A stretch of DNA of 64,000 bases from Mastigias papua (lineage: Eukaryota; Cnidaria; Scyphozoa; Rhizostomeae; Mastigiidae): contig OZ025278.1 of assembly GCA_964019165.1 (NCBI GenBank), positions 1,271,262 to 1,335,261 on the forward strand, written 5' to 3'. The translations under genes and the position numbers were made by a program. Below the pieces are notes generated by a model, which saw nothing but the letters and a program-made list of their open reading frames with translations, was not told the origin of the DNA and made no database searches. How positions within the stretch are numbered: the stretch's first letter is position 1; every line of letters starts with the position of its first letter. Shown here piece after piece: positions 38,373 to 49,620 of this stretch.

Positions 38373-38753
38373 TTATCCACTTTGGTCCCTTGAGCAATCA
38401 CGGAAATGATCCTGAAAAAGGCTTGTAGGGTACCTCTCATTGCAATTCTCGCATTTGACAGTTCCACTGTTAGCATAATTAGTGAAGTCATCATCACATT
38501 TATCATCATCATCATTGTCGCCTTGGGCATCGCCGTGGCGGCGCTGACTTCCACCCCGCTGCAACTGCCGGTTGCGCTGTCCTTCGTGAATCCGAGTCTC
38601 TTCCGGAGCTGAGTCAAATCGGTAGCCACTACTACTACCACCGCCACCACCACCACCACCGCCACCGCCACCGCCGTCTGCCACCACTTGTGCCCGGGGC
38701 ATGTAACCAGCATTACCCCAAAAGGCATTGGCTTCCATATACGGTTCCGGCAC
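38373..38753 (-). CDS. Coiled-coil gene, terminal exon with zinc finger
   Basis: 126 codons plus stop after acceptor TTTCTCTAG. Starts VPEPYMEANAFWGNAGYMP, then 13 consecutive glycines encoded by a GGY repeat, an Arg/Gln-rich stretch, the acidic run DNDDDDKCDDD, and the finger CENCNERYPTSLFQDHFRDC. It stops seven codons after the last cysteine. Confidence 0.82.
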   Translation of the reverse strand: MPEPYMEANAFWGNAGYMPRAQVVADGGGGGGGGGGGGGSSSGYRFDSAPEETRIHEGQRNRQLQRGGSQRRHGDAQGDNDDDDKCDDDFTNYANSGTVKCENCNERYPTSLFQDHFRDCSRDQSG

Positions 38754-41700
38754 CTAGAGAAAAGGTCACAGTCTGTATGTAGAAACCTATGGGTATTAGA
38801 CCTTGGCACCAACGCAAAGCGCAAACAGGTACTGTCAAAAAAGCTCTCTTATACAGGGAGCCTATCTCTGGTACAGAAGTAGCCAGTACCACATCGCATC
38901 CAAGCAAGTCTTTAGATAAATACTCAAACTTGCACTGCGAAAACATATCTCAGAATGAGCCTCTTGCTAAGTATCGTCATATTTCCTCCTTTCTAACTCT
39001 TCTGTGGCCGAGATGCAAGATCTTGCTAAGGTACGTTTTCACCTAATAGGTGGGAAAAAGGATGAGGGTGGGTGTTTACACAATGCTTTTCGACCTACGT
39101 TTTTGCATCTGGACGGACTGAGAAAGTATGACGTAGATAAGAGGCATTTACGAATGAGACCTGAAATATCTGGTCAGTTCACCTTCCTTAGCATTTACCC
39201 TTTGGCGATATTCAAAATTAACTCCTCCGATTGCTGCATCCGCTTCGTCAACATTTTACAGTTTAACACATATTGCTAGCTAGCAACTCTGTTCAGGCAA
39301 TAGCCATGATCTTATTCCTCGAAGTAGGATACTATGACGTACACGAGACAGAAAAAACAAAGCCAAATGTGTGACAGCACTGTCAGGTCTATTTTCTCCC
39401 AACCCTCTGACCAATCATCATGCAGAATTCTGACTACACACGCTAAGACTAGGCCCATATTGCATGATGATTGGTCAATTAGGCTGGGAGAAAGTAGACA
39501 CTATCAGATTTCTAAAACAATTGGCGGCTATGCTCAGTGGAAATAGCCTACAATTTGTCGCCAAAACTTAAAACATGCCCAATTTGTCAATAAGGGAATA
39601 GGCTGAAAAGAATATGTAAAGAAAGCTCGTTTCTACAGCTTGTAAAAGGTTCCTTAGTATTTGTTATATATATTTATTTGACTATTAACTACAAACAGCT
39701 GGCTATAATTTTTATTTCTGTAACTATACAAAATCCCACTTTAAAGGATTTCATATCATATATTAATATTATTATCATTGAATATTATTTTCACTCTTTG
39801 CATCCTATAAGTGACAACGGATATAAAAACGAATCGTGCCTTTCAGTCTTTCGATTTCCAATTATTGCACATTTCCTTTCATTGTCGGTACTTCAAATTG
39901 TCAGCTTTGCAAAGACAAGTGGAAAAGGCTACCCCAATGTGCGCTAACATTGAGGAAATTATTGTAAATCAAATACAAAACCTCTGTCCGTTATTATTAC
40001 CACACTTATCCTCATTCAAAAACATTGCAGCTTATCAATAGCACCATTTAAGAGGATAATGAGCACGTGCACACGTTTTTTTATGAAGAAGCCCAAAAAT
40101 TCAGGAGCTCGCAATAGTAATGACAAACCGATGAGAAACATTTCAATCTCGGATATTTTTATCACTGTAAACAAAACCAGAAACAGAATTCCATTTATTG
40201 TAGGAAAAATTGATATGAAGTATGCAGAATCCGTGTAGCAATTCTGCTTTTTGCAATCATTAGTTTTCTGCTTCAGTGCCATTTTCAGTGGACTAAATTT
40301 GCCGTAAAACTTAATCTAACTTCTACAGAACTTGAAGCACCACAACGTGGTGAAAAGAGGTCCAAGAACAAAGAACTCTACAAGAGCTAGGCCTATAGCT
40401 GGGCCAGGTCTGGGCTTTGCTCATAAAACCATAGCAACAAAATCAACATGTTTTGTTAGCTCATCTCATTCATGGCCTAAAGCTGGGCTGCTCTTCTTTT
40501 GAAGTTGTTCATTATCCACGCAAACAAAACGTACAAATAATACTATGAGCATTTGATTAGCCCGGCACAATATTCTGTGTTTCTGAATTGGCCAATTGGA
40601 AAACTAAGTCTCCACCATTGAGTTAGGTCTTATATAAAACAGAGTTTACCTCCTTAGAAACAATAATGGGCAAATTTCTCTAAAAGCCAGGGTGACTCGC
40701 TTGATAGTCACGGGGAAGGTATCAAACGTTCCAGAGGAAGGCAATAGTGACTTTTTTCAAACAAAAAGCATATAACATAAAACGGAAATCTTACCGGGTA
40801 TCTCTTGATTGGATCCTGTTCAAATTTTTGTTGGTATCTATCGGCCCCTTCGTACTGCCTCTGCTGCGGAAAGCCTTGTCGAGACCAGCCTGGTTGACGA
40901 TCTGGAGAAGTAACTTGACTGCGCTGTCTCTGGCAAGGGAAAGTATTCAAAATCATAATTGATTCGCTTCAAGAAAAGGGGCATTGAAATCTAATAAGAC
41001 GTTGGAATTTTGTGCTTCCTAATTCTCATCAACACAAACGATCATTGAGTAAAACGAGAGTTATATCTATTCTGTTATAGGGCAAAGTCAGAATTTGAAC
41101 ACCAGCAGGCTAACTAAAATTTTGCTCAAACACTCACTTCCATTGTATGCTCTAAAACGGAATCCCGGTAAAGCTTTCGAACCTAGAAGAGAGAATCAAA
41201 CGAGGGAATCAATAAAAAGCTTTGATATGGACTGTGTTTATTCAATGACGGCGGCGGTGATGATGATGATGATGATTTCATTTCATTCCATTTCATTTCA
41301 TTCATTTCATTTCCTCCGCATTTGCAGCGCAAGAAATTTACCGACGTGTTTAAGCAAGCCACCATAATTATCGTCATGATCATAATGCCAGGTTTTTCCA
41401 ACAAGCAAAAAATTACCCACAAACAAACAAATCACTGACGGCCTATGTCTCTCCACACTCCCTACCTCGGCACGCCCCTGATCGTGGCAGTGTTATTTAA
41501 AAGCCAGTGAATACAAAAAATTTTTCAAATCGTACACATGGTCTAATAATCTTTAAGCAAATATTTCTGGAAAGAATGATTGAAAAGTCTACTTCCGTGG
41601 CCTAAATTAAAAGATAAGCTGCTAGTTAATGTAATGGATTTGAGAATTTACCCCATTCAATTCATACTCCAATCGCTCTATTCTATCGAGCAACGACTTT

Positions 41701-44700
41701 CTCTCAATACCATATGCTTTGATTTCTTCTTCATAGTTCTTCAGCTTAAAAGAATTTTTAAAAATCATTACTAAAGCAAACAGCAAAAGGTTAATAGCAA
41801 ATACCACAAATTACGAAAAACGGAAAATAATGGAAAAATGACAAATAGTGACAAACAACGACACGTAACAACAACGACAAAAACCTGTGAAAAACGACTT
41901 ATACTCGGGTTGACCTCTCGAATATGCACGAACAAAGAGTAGAAGATTGTGATCTAATGAATAAGGTCCAAAAGCAAGGGCATAGAGGAAGGGCTAGTTT
42001 TTCTAACAGATGAAGCATTCTTTCTCAAAAGTTTGACTTTAGAAATCGCAGTCCTATTATAAGTGTATAATGAGGACGATGACAAAACGAAACATCTTCA
42101 ATAACTTATGAATTTGAATATGATGACTTAGACATAAAGCTACCATATCACCTACACGAAAGGCCTGAAAATATTGCAAAACCCAGTGACGTACACGAGA
42201 AAGGATCGACTGTGGCTAGAGTCATATCAACGAGCCAGGCCCCTTGTTTACTTGCAGATGATGACTCTAGCCAGAGTCGAAACGTTCACGTGTACGTCAC
42301 CAGATTTTTCGCTATCTTCAGGCCTTTCTTGTAACTCGTATAGTTAGCTTTATGTCTAAGTAACCATATTCAACATGATAAATTATTGAAGATGTCTCGT
42401 TTTGTTGTCGTCTCGATCATACAGTTAATATAAATCTGTGGCACTATAATTATATCCGCCCGGCTTGCAGCATCGCATTCAGTAACAAATACAATTAGCA
42501 ATCCTTCACGAAGTCGTGACCGCAATAGTTTAAATATATTCAGAACACGCATAGCCTCAATAGCCTTTAATGACAGGGATTTCTATCTAGAGTTTAGAGC
42601 TCGCCGAGTATTTATCTAGCACACATGAATCGCTTAGCAAATGCTGAACATACAGGGCCAGACTTAATTTCCGGTTCACTCTTGTCAACACACACACAAA
42701 CAAACACAAAAACACAAACACACACACACACGCAAACACACACACACACAAAAACACACACACACACACTCAAACACACACAAACAAACACAATATGCAC
42801 ACCACACACACAAACACACTTAACTATACGAATTAGGGAAATCCTTACTTCTCGTTGCATCATGGGCACTTCATTGACTTTCTCCCGAAGTTCTGCTATC
42901 TCCCTCTCATATTCTCGTATCCTCTCTTCAAGGTTGGGGGAACCTGCATTTGCTGAGTTCACCTGGTCCACTCTGTCCTGCATCGCCTGGAGAATTGCTT
43001 CAAACTCTTCTTTTTCTTCTTCCAAAGCTTTTCTTTTCTTTTCACTTTCGGAAAGCTGCTCCCTCCACTTCTCTAACTCTGTTGCCATCTCGGTCCAAGT
43101 CTGTTCCGTATCCGTCAACCTTTCCTACAAACAACAAAGTTCATTTGGTTAGCACCACGAGAATACAAGAAACCCAAAACAAAGCAATCTGGCAAACATA
43201 AATTGTATCCAACTTTAGATTTACTTTAACTACACTATGAAAAAGGACATTATTATAGGATAGTATTGTAGTCACAGATTCAGTGGCGGCTTAATGAGAG
43301 GGGATGTGGGGTGCGAAAGTTACCAAATGTCCTGTCTTTCGCACTTATGTATATATTTATACATCTTTGATTTAGTCATATTCCGCTCTGTTTATTTCAA
43401 ATTTTGTAGTATATAACTTTCTAATTTTGCAAGTAGTTTTTGCAGGGCCAATTATAAAACAGTATTTAGACTGAATTTGTACCCTGGGTAAACAATTTTA
43501 AAATGAAATGAAAAATGAATAATGATTTCATCAAGAGCCCAGATTTTTCCTTTTACCCTGGACCCCACAAAGATCTTGGCAGGCTTCTCTACAACGGCCT
43601 ACACAAATCAAACATGTCCTAGCAACTAAAACAGTCCTAAAGCAACTACCTGTGCTCTTTTATTTTCTTCCTTCCTTTTTTGAAGCTCATCGGACAGCTG
43701 CAATAACTTCTGCTTTAGTTCTTTATTCTCCTCCTCAAAACGTCCAAATTCACTTAGTGATGGAAGCATCTCTACATCATCTACACTACCTTTCTCACTT
43801 GAAGTACAGAACCCTGAGTCTGTCTGGATTGCTGTTGAGCATAGCTCATACTCAGACTTCAATGAGTCCCTCCTGCTGCCATTTCCACTGCTAGCCCTGC
43901 TCACGGGATAGCTAGGTGGGGCACTGACAGTTTTCCTAGCCACTGCCCCCTTATCCTCCTCATCTGTACTCTCTGTTGGCTCTCGATTTGACTTATCAAG
44001 CTGTGTCATAATTGCATCAACAATAGCACTATTTTTCTCCCGTAGATGCTTCACATATCCTTCGTACGAGTGGATTTTGGATTTCAGCTCTGCACACTCC
44101 TTCCGTTGCAGAATTATATTAGTTGCCAGTTTGTCTGCATCAGACTTTGGTTGCATAGCACTCATTTCAGCTTCGTATTCTTCAAGTAGTGATGACTTTA
44201 AAGCAAGTTCCTCCCTCAGTGATTTTATCAGGCTTTCCATCTCTAGGTTTTTCTGCAAATGCATTAGTACAAGACATAACAGAGACATATACAGTATATG
44301 GAAGGTGGAGGGGTGTGGGAGTTGAGGGGCATTTATGCCACAAATTAAATCATAAGAATTACATTCAACATACACCAAATTTGAATGGCATGCATATATA
44401 TTTAGCACAAACAGAGGAGGGCAGAGAGGATAATAGAGTGTGAGAAAACTTGATTTACTTCAAAACAAATGGAGATGGGCACTCTGTCAGTTTGCTAGGG
44501 CTATACTTATAGCTTCATCTGCAGCAAAATGGTACATTTTAACATTAAGAGGGAACTTAAATTAACATTCTGAAAATACTGGGGGCATAAGACCCCAATG
44601 CCCCCAAGCACCTGTGTCCTATGACATATATTAACAGAATTACTACACAACAGTATGGAACAATATATGCCTTTTGATGTAACTTAATGGAACAACTTGC

Positions 44701-46591
44701 CCCAGTGTCATGAGGAGCAATCTTAATTCTTCTCCTAGGGGCAGAAGGCTGCATCTAATGAATTACAAACTTCTGCTTCAAAACTGGGATAAAAAATTAA
44801 ATGCTTTTGAACATTCAATACAGAATGAAACAGCTGGTTTGCAGTAAACTAGTTCTGACAACTGCCAAGCTCTAGGGCAGTGGCATGCAGTTGGTGGCAC
44901 ACATGCCACTTGTGGTGCATTAAGTAACATGGAGTGATGCACAGCAAAAATAAAATAAGGAAGGAAGAAAATAGCAGACTATTAGGGGCTTATGAAAAAT
45001 AAGTGCCAACGCCCCAACTTTTATTTTGAAATGCATAGATATGTGCATAGATAGAAATTCAAAATGCAGAGATATAGGTTACCAGTAATTTCATTAGTTT
45101 TCTGTACTTCTTAATGATTGGTCACATTTATAGAGACATTTAATATATACATATCTCAATAACTGTGTCAACACACAATAATTTTCCTAACTTCCGTGAT
45201 GGAGGCATGTCTGGAGGCAGGTATATCTACTAGACTGTGGTGCATCTTATTTGTTGAATTTTCAAAAGTAGCATGCAAAAAATTTTACTTGTGGATGTCT
45301 GCTCCTGGGTAAACTACTTAATGCAGAAAGAGACACATTAATGAGTACCAAACAAGATACTACAAGGTGACAAGTGGATTTTTGCATATGATAATCTCTG
45401 ATTTTCCCTGATTTCACTGACTAAAATTGGCAAATTCCCTTAACATTTTCACTTCCAGTCAATACCCTTGTGTTCAACAATCAATGAATGTTCACTTCAG
45501 GTGTGCACTTTTTAGATGTCCCCTGTGGATACCAAGATACTCAAGACTTTGTACTGAACTTCAACTTCAACACACCCATGTGTGGGTGTCTAGCTGCCAT
45601 ACTTTCCATCAAGGAGTACGACCCATTTCATATCTATATTTCACTCTGATCTAGGAGGGGCTATATACAATAGCCGCCAAAAGTCCTGGGACACTTTGCA
45701 CTTTTTGTACACTGCAATAAACTTTCATCCCCCTCTACCCCTGAAACAATGTTCGGTTTTTGGTGAAGTGCATGCGATAATGGGAAAATTTCATGTGCAT
45801 GCCAACTTCAAGTATCCCACAAACGAACCAGCATTGTTCCAAGAGGAGGGGGCTGCTTGTATGTGGCAACTATGACAATATGTTGAGGGCAGTGGTTTTC
45901 TATCAGTTTGTTGTAAGTGTCCCAAGGGTTTTTGGACTATGACGTCATAAATGAATCTGACAACGAGGCTTGATTTCATAATGCCAGGTGGTGATTGACG
46001 TATGCATAGGATCACTCCTGAGAAATAAAACAGAAAAGGGGAAGTCCCTTTAAAACACAGTAAGCTTTTGTTATTAGGTTTCTAAAGGAAAAATACCTTC
46101 AAAATCTGATCAATATTTCCTCCATAATCGCTCATTTTTTGTATACTTTTCATCAATGCGATATTACTGTTTGCAAGACCATCAATTATCTGCTTCACAG
46201 ACGCCGGCAAATAAAACTGGGGCCCCGTCGTAGGACTTTCTGTTCCACCTACACTTTTATCACTTTCAGCTTCAGGTCCTGCCGCCCTAGAGATACGTGC
46301 CAGGTCTTGTTGTAAATGAGACGATCTTCGTTCAGCCCGTTCCATCCCTGATTTATAATTGTACGACATCTGTTTCAATCTTTCAACCTCTTCCTTCAGA
46401 AATTGGCAATGCTTAGCCAGTTGTTTCGCAGCCAAAACGGGTTTCTGCAAGCGTTGGTTTTTGTTTATTAAAACCCTGATCACTCCGCGAAGCTGCACTT
46501 CTCGCCTGGCTGCAGGCAATGTCCGGGAGGATTCGCTGTCCTTTTCATCGACCTTCGCGGAAAAAGTAGCAGGAGAATTTTTCTCTGACAT
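38373..46591 (-). CDS. Coiled-coil protein with C-terminal C2HC zinc finger (7 exons, 675 aa)
   Basis: Seven exons join in one frame with consensus GT and AG sites: 46591-46097, 44252-43650, 43124-42849, 41744-41652, 41182-41138, 40929-40795 and 38753-38373. All six introns are phase 0. The ATG follows an in-frame TGA 18 bases upstream. The product is mostly heptad-like coiled coil (about residues 30-100, 166-245, 335-505). A Ser/Thr-rich acidic linker (about 250-325) and a basic, Gln- and Gly-rich tail follow, and it ends in a C-x2-C-x11-H-x3-C finger (C650, C653, H665, C669). Coiled coil plus a terminal CCHC finger resembles NEMO, optineurin and invertebrate TNIP proteins, which bind ubiquitin chains in NF-kB signalling. 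The segment REYEREI ... ELKNYEEEIKAY is only loosely like the ubiquitin-binding UBAN motif and lacks its DF-x-x-ER core. Family membership is therefore tentative, but the exon structure is well supported. Confidence 0.78.
39388..39498. repeat. Inverted repeat (about 37-bp arms) in intron 6
   Basis: Left arm TTTTCTCCCAACCCTCTGAC ... CATCATGCA and right arm TGCATGATGATTGGTCA ... GGGAGAAAGTAGA are near-complementary with about 36 bp between them. It lies in the 2-kb intron between coding exons 6 and 7. Probably a small MITE. Confidence 0.7.
40795..40929 (-). CDS. Coiled-coil gene, coding exon 6
   Basis: 45 codons between acceptor CCTTGCCAG and donor GTAAGA. The coiled coil ends and a Gln/Arg/Tyr-rich, probably disordered tail begins (RQGFPQQRQYEGADRYQQKF). 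Confidence 0.75.
41138..41182 (-). CDS. Coiled-coil gene, coding exon 5 (45-nt microexon)
   Basis: 15 codons, VRKLYRDSVLEHTME, between a pyrimidine-rich acceptor (TCTCTTCTAG) and donor GTGAGTG. It preserves frame and charge pattern between exons 4 and 6. As a phase-0 microexon it could be skipped without a frameshift. Confidence 0.62.
41652..41744 (-). CDS. Coiled-coil gene, coding exon 4
   Basis: 31 codons, acceptor TTTTAAG and donor GTAAAT. Reads LKNYEEEIKAYGIERKSLLD then RIERLEYELNG, which keeps the heptad register of exon 3. This is the stretch that loosely resembles a UBAN helix. Confidence 0.75.
42070..42420. mobile_element. About 350-bp foldback element in intron 3
   Basis: Long imperfect palindrome. 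The left arm contains CATCTTCAATAA, TTAGACATAAAGCTA, AAAGGCCTGAA, GTGACGTACACG and GGCTAGAGTCAT. The right arm contains the reverse complements of each in mirror order. Arms are about 170 bp with only about 20 bp between them. Foldback MITE, with no coding capacity and no clear target duplication. Confidence 0.8.
42689..42830. repeat. Interrupted CA microsatellite
   Basis: CA-rich repeat broken by CAAA units (CACACACAAACAAACAC type), immediately next to the 5' splice site after coding exon 3. Confidence 0.9.
42849..43124 (-). CDS. Coiled-coil gene, coding exon 3
   Basis: 92 codons between acceptor TTTGTAG and donor GTAAGG. Highly charged coiled coil (LSESEKKRKALEEEKEEFEA), with a short break at NSANAGSPN, then REYEREIAELREKV. 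The exon's 3' end lies only about 20 bp from the CA microsatellite in the next intron. Confidence 0.82.
43650..44252 (-). CDS. Coiled-coil gene, coding exon 2
   Basis: 201 codons between acceptor TTTGCAG and donor GTAGTT. It begins KNLEMESLIKSLREELALK with clear heptads. The middle is a low-complexity phospho-site-like stretch (TESTDEEDKG, SRASSGNGSRRDSLKSE), and the end is EELKQKL-type coiled coil. Confidence 0.82.
44253..46096 (-). other. Intron 1 of the coiled-coil gene
   Basis: 1.84-kb intron. It contains the Tc1-like MITE at 45673-45937. No further in-frame exon with good splice sites was found, although a small missed exon cannot be excluded. Confidence 0.6.
45673..45937. mobile_element. 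265-bp Tc1/mariner-like MITE
   Basis: Terminal inverted repeats are built on AAAAGTCCTGGGACACTT (left) and, read in reverse, AAAAACCCTTGGGACACTT (right). TA dinucleotides flank both ends (45671-45672 and 45938-45939), the target duplication of Tc1/mariner transposons. Non-coding, inside an intron. Confidence 0.65.
46097..46591 (-). CDS. Coiled-coil gene, coding exon 1
   Basis: 165 codons from ATG (46589-46591) to AAG, then donor GTATTT. The first 30 residues are polar and look disordered. A leucine-rich helix follows (VIRVLINKNQRLQKPVLAAK onward), then a Ser/Gly/Pro linker and a helix ending DQILK. A 5' UTR exon may exist upstream but was not identified. Confidence 0.78.
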
Positions 46592-47209
46592 TGTATGTAA
46601 GAATCTTCAATATCTGTATTATGCTTTGGTATAATTCTTGATGTAAATCCTTTCGATATATCAGTCAATGACGTTTTAAATTTCATCAAGTCCTTCTTAA
46701 ACACGGCCATAAACAGAGCTGAAGCTAGTGGCCTAACGATATGCTGGAGAATCGACAATAAAAACCGATGCTCCTAGAGACAAACCTGTCGAAGTCGCTG
46801 CTTCTAACTTTGCTTCACTATGCTATCCAAACTTATCATCCACAACACCATAGTTAGTCACAAGGAAGCTCGATTACGTCTTCATTTGAAGTCCTCTCTG
46901 GTTTCAACTGCCATCCATTTTGAATTGCTTGTATATATAACATTGACGTAAGGGTTAGGTACTCCCCCGTCGCGCCTCAAAGCACATGTCAGCGTATGAA
47001 AAGTCCCTGTGCCTCTCTGCCCTCTAGTATTCTGAGATGGGTAGTACCATGAGTCAAAAAGACCGGACTTTACCGGAGAAGTTGTGTGCTTCACAGCTAT
47101 AAAATTAATTTCATTATTCATGCAAGGTTAGCTTACTTGTTTCAGAGAGCTTGCTCCACGAGTGGAAGCTTTCAGCCGAACAATTTACCCCAAAAGTAGA
47201 AATTAAATG
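46592..47209. other. 5' flank of the coiled-coil gene
   Basis: Upstream region on the minus strand, expected to hold the promoter and 5' UTR. I could not recognise a TATA box or initiator with confidence. No other gene seen. Confidence 0.35.
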
Positions 47210-47216
47210 TACGTAA

Positions 47217-47489
47217 CAGGCACCGCGGAACAGGGGGGCTGGGGGGCTATAGCCCCCCCACTCTTTTCGAAAATAAAGAATAATGTTTCAAAGAGGTCAA
47301 AAGAATTCGCTAATGATTGATTACTGTAGTCTTTCCGCTACTCAAAGGCGACATCTGAATTGAGCACTAGTATGGTTATTGTGCTGCAGGGAGTACTTTT
47401 TGTGAAATCGTGACGTCAATAATAGAGTAATATAGCCACTTCGCTAAATTTTAGCCCCCCCCCCCACTTTCAAACTGCTCCGCGGTCCC
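47217..47489. mobile_element. 273-bp hAT-like MITE
   Basis: Left end CAGGCACCGCGGAACAGG and reversed right end GGGACCGCGGAGCAGT are imperfect inverted repeats, with G- and C-runs just inside. Both sides carry TACGTAA (47210-47216 and 47490-47496), a 7-8-bp target duplication. Non-coding. Confidence 0.7.
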
Positions 47490-47599
47490 TACGTAAGGAA
47501 AATTAGGTCCAAGGAAGCTCATAGCACAGCAACAAATCAGAATTTATGCCATGGAGCCGTCGCTTGTGCCACACTTTTTCCTACTAGCCTGCAGTGCTA

Positions 47600-47862
47600 C
47601 AGAAATTCAGCATCTGCAGAGGCTCAAAACAGGGCAGCCAGAATTGTTACAAATAGTGATTATGGGGTGGGGAACCATACAGCAGATGATGAACACAGAC
47701 AAAGATTGCAACTTGGAAGTCTCTGAAAAATCTTGCCCCACAATACCTATGTAATCTATTCAACAAAAATAGTGCTTGCAAGGCACGTCACAGAGATAAG
47801 ACTGAATTACATAGATTTTCACACGAAATCTATACAAAAGAAATGATAGGCCTAAGTGAACA
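47600..47862 (+). pseudogene. LINE reverse-transcriptase C-terminal remnant with frameshifts
   Basis: Three plus-strand frames give consecutive pieces of a CR1/L2/Jockey-like ORF2 C-terminus: AQNRAARIVTNSDYG, then MGWGTIQQMMNTD, then LKNLAPQYLCNLFNKNSA with HRDKTELHRFSHEIY. The order matches the family (NRAARI, then LGW-x-x-IEQ, then LAPQYL). At least two frameshifts make it non-functional. Its tail continues into the duplicated block to the right. Confidence 0.72.
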
Positions 47863-48381
47863 TTGAATTTTTTCAAATAAGTACTAACCTGTCAACGTTC
47901 TTAGGCCTCAGAAACCCGGAACTGAGCTTTATTAACTTTTTGAGTAGCCGTGTACTGCTTGTATATTAAACTTGAAAAAACTTGTATATTAAAAACAACA
48001 AATATTGGTTGCCTACGACTTCAGTTAAGTCTTCCTTATACTGACAATATCATTCCAAAAGGATTATCCATTTTTGTTTCAGCAAGGTTTATTTCGCTGA
48101 AGTTCTTCTAGAAGGAGGATACTAAAGTAAAAACAACAAGATCTCTCCGTTTTTGTAAATGAAGCCAAAACCAACAGTGCTGAATCCAGATCATTGAGCT
48201 ATCACCTGTTCCAAAGGTTAGAGTAACAAAGGGAAATAACTCTGTTGTCTGACTCAACCTGATTGGGCCTGACTCACACTATGTGCAGTAAATGCAGCAT
48301 AACACGCTTTAAGTTATGACTCTTCAAATATGATGTGATAAGCAATTTTCTGTGTTTACACCAGATGCTTTCCCCGCATTT

Positions 48382-49620
48382 CAGGGGCGGATCCAGGAAT
48401 AAAACTGACTGCTGCACAACATAGGAAACATTTAAGGCAAGGGCGTGGCTCAAAGCTGGCTGGTTGCCACGCCTAGTTTTGTCAGTATCATACATATATT
48501 TCAGCTGTTCACATTATTTGCTTCTCAGTCAGTGGTTCTCTCTTGAAACACACAATAGACATCATCCGAGAAAACAGTAAGTGCTAACAAAGAAATGGTA
48601 AAAAGAGGTCTAAAATGGATGAAAAATATATCATTGTCATTGGTTTGTCCAAACTGGTTCCTTATCGATATTAATAAATACAAGCATTCAACTTTTATAA
48701 CCGATTTCTAAAATATCCCCTTCCTCAGCACAAAAGTCGACGTCATCGATAGCATGACGTTCAAAGCGGGCTGCCAATCTTTGAGGTTGTACTGTCCTTG
48801 TTCGGCTGTGCTGTTTATCCCATCAGCACGGAATCTCTTGGTTCTATTACTTGTTCCGCAGTGCGACGCATGATTGTCTTCCCATTTGATGCTTAAAAAA
48901 TGAAGACAGTTACGAAGAATCACGAGTAACGTTTAGAACTACCTACCCCCAAAGCGAGACGTAATTATTGATCAGCCCCTCAGTTCTGAAATCCACGAAC
49001 AGTGTCTTTGAAAATATGCTTCCGGTCTTGTCGTCGATGAGGGAATGAACAACATTTGTACCTAGAGACATGCAGGGCCTAAAACATGTCAACTGACTCA
49101 TCAAAATGTTGAATAGTGTCTCTGAGTCTGAAGCAGCCAGCTACACTGAATCTGAACAAACTAAACAATTGCAATTGTGCAGCGACAACTAACAATCGTG
49201 CAGCAGAACCTGACAATCGTGCTGCAAAACTTAACAATAGGGCGGATTACTGGTGATATGATTTCCGGATTGTTTTCTTTTATCTAAAATGTCAGATGAT
49301 TGTGCAGCATCTCAAATTCTCGACAATGGTTTGTGCAGCACATCAAACTCGTTATGCTGCACAATAGATTCTACTGTATCACAATCGTTTTAGAGCGCCT
49401 TACAATTGTGTTCTGACAGGCTGCAATTCAAGACACAATAAGCGATGAGCCAAATATGGAACTCTCAAGTCGTTCTCAGCACTCAGCACAAAATTTATGA
49501 CGAGACCAGGTACGGGGGTACACAAAGATCCGAACGATGCTGCTGGGGGACTTACGAAGAGTTTTCTCGAAATTCGACTGCCTTACGTAAGGCTTGTGCA
49601 TTACCCTGGATCCGCCCCTG
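48382..49620. mobile_element. 1239-bp TIR element inserted in copy 1
   Basis: Perfect 16-bp terminal inverted repeats, CAGGGGCGGATCCAGG at the left and its exact reverse complement at the right. Flanked by CATTT on both sides (48377-48381 and 49621-49625). The paralogous block has the uninterrupted site CCGCATTTTGGGGC near 52072, so insertion is directly supported. A short minus-strand open stretch near 48697-48790 (RLAARFERHAIDDVDF) looks protein-like but is not recognised. The superfamily is unclear: the CAGGGG ends are hAT-like, but the duplication looks like 5-6 bp, not 8. Confidence 0.75.
49163..49250. repeat. Degenerate 21-22-bp tandem repeat
   Basis: Four successive copies built on ACAATCGTGCAGCAGAACCTG with substitutions, inside the 1.24-kb TIR element. 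Further GTGCAGCA words follow to about 49370. Confidence 0.6.

Noticed and set aside
38288..38824. 178-codon minus-strand frame through the terminal exon region
   Set aside because: It is a shifted frame over the real exon (38373-38753), rich in Val/Ala from the GGY repeat, and it ignores the CTCTAG acceptor.
42612..42830. Cys/Val-rich or Thr/His-rich frames over CA repeats
   Set aside because: Low-complexity translation of the microsatellite. The real exon ends at the GTAAGG donor at 42848.
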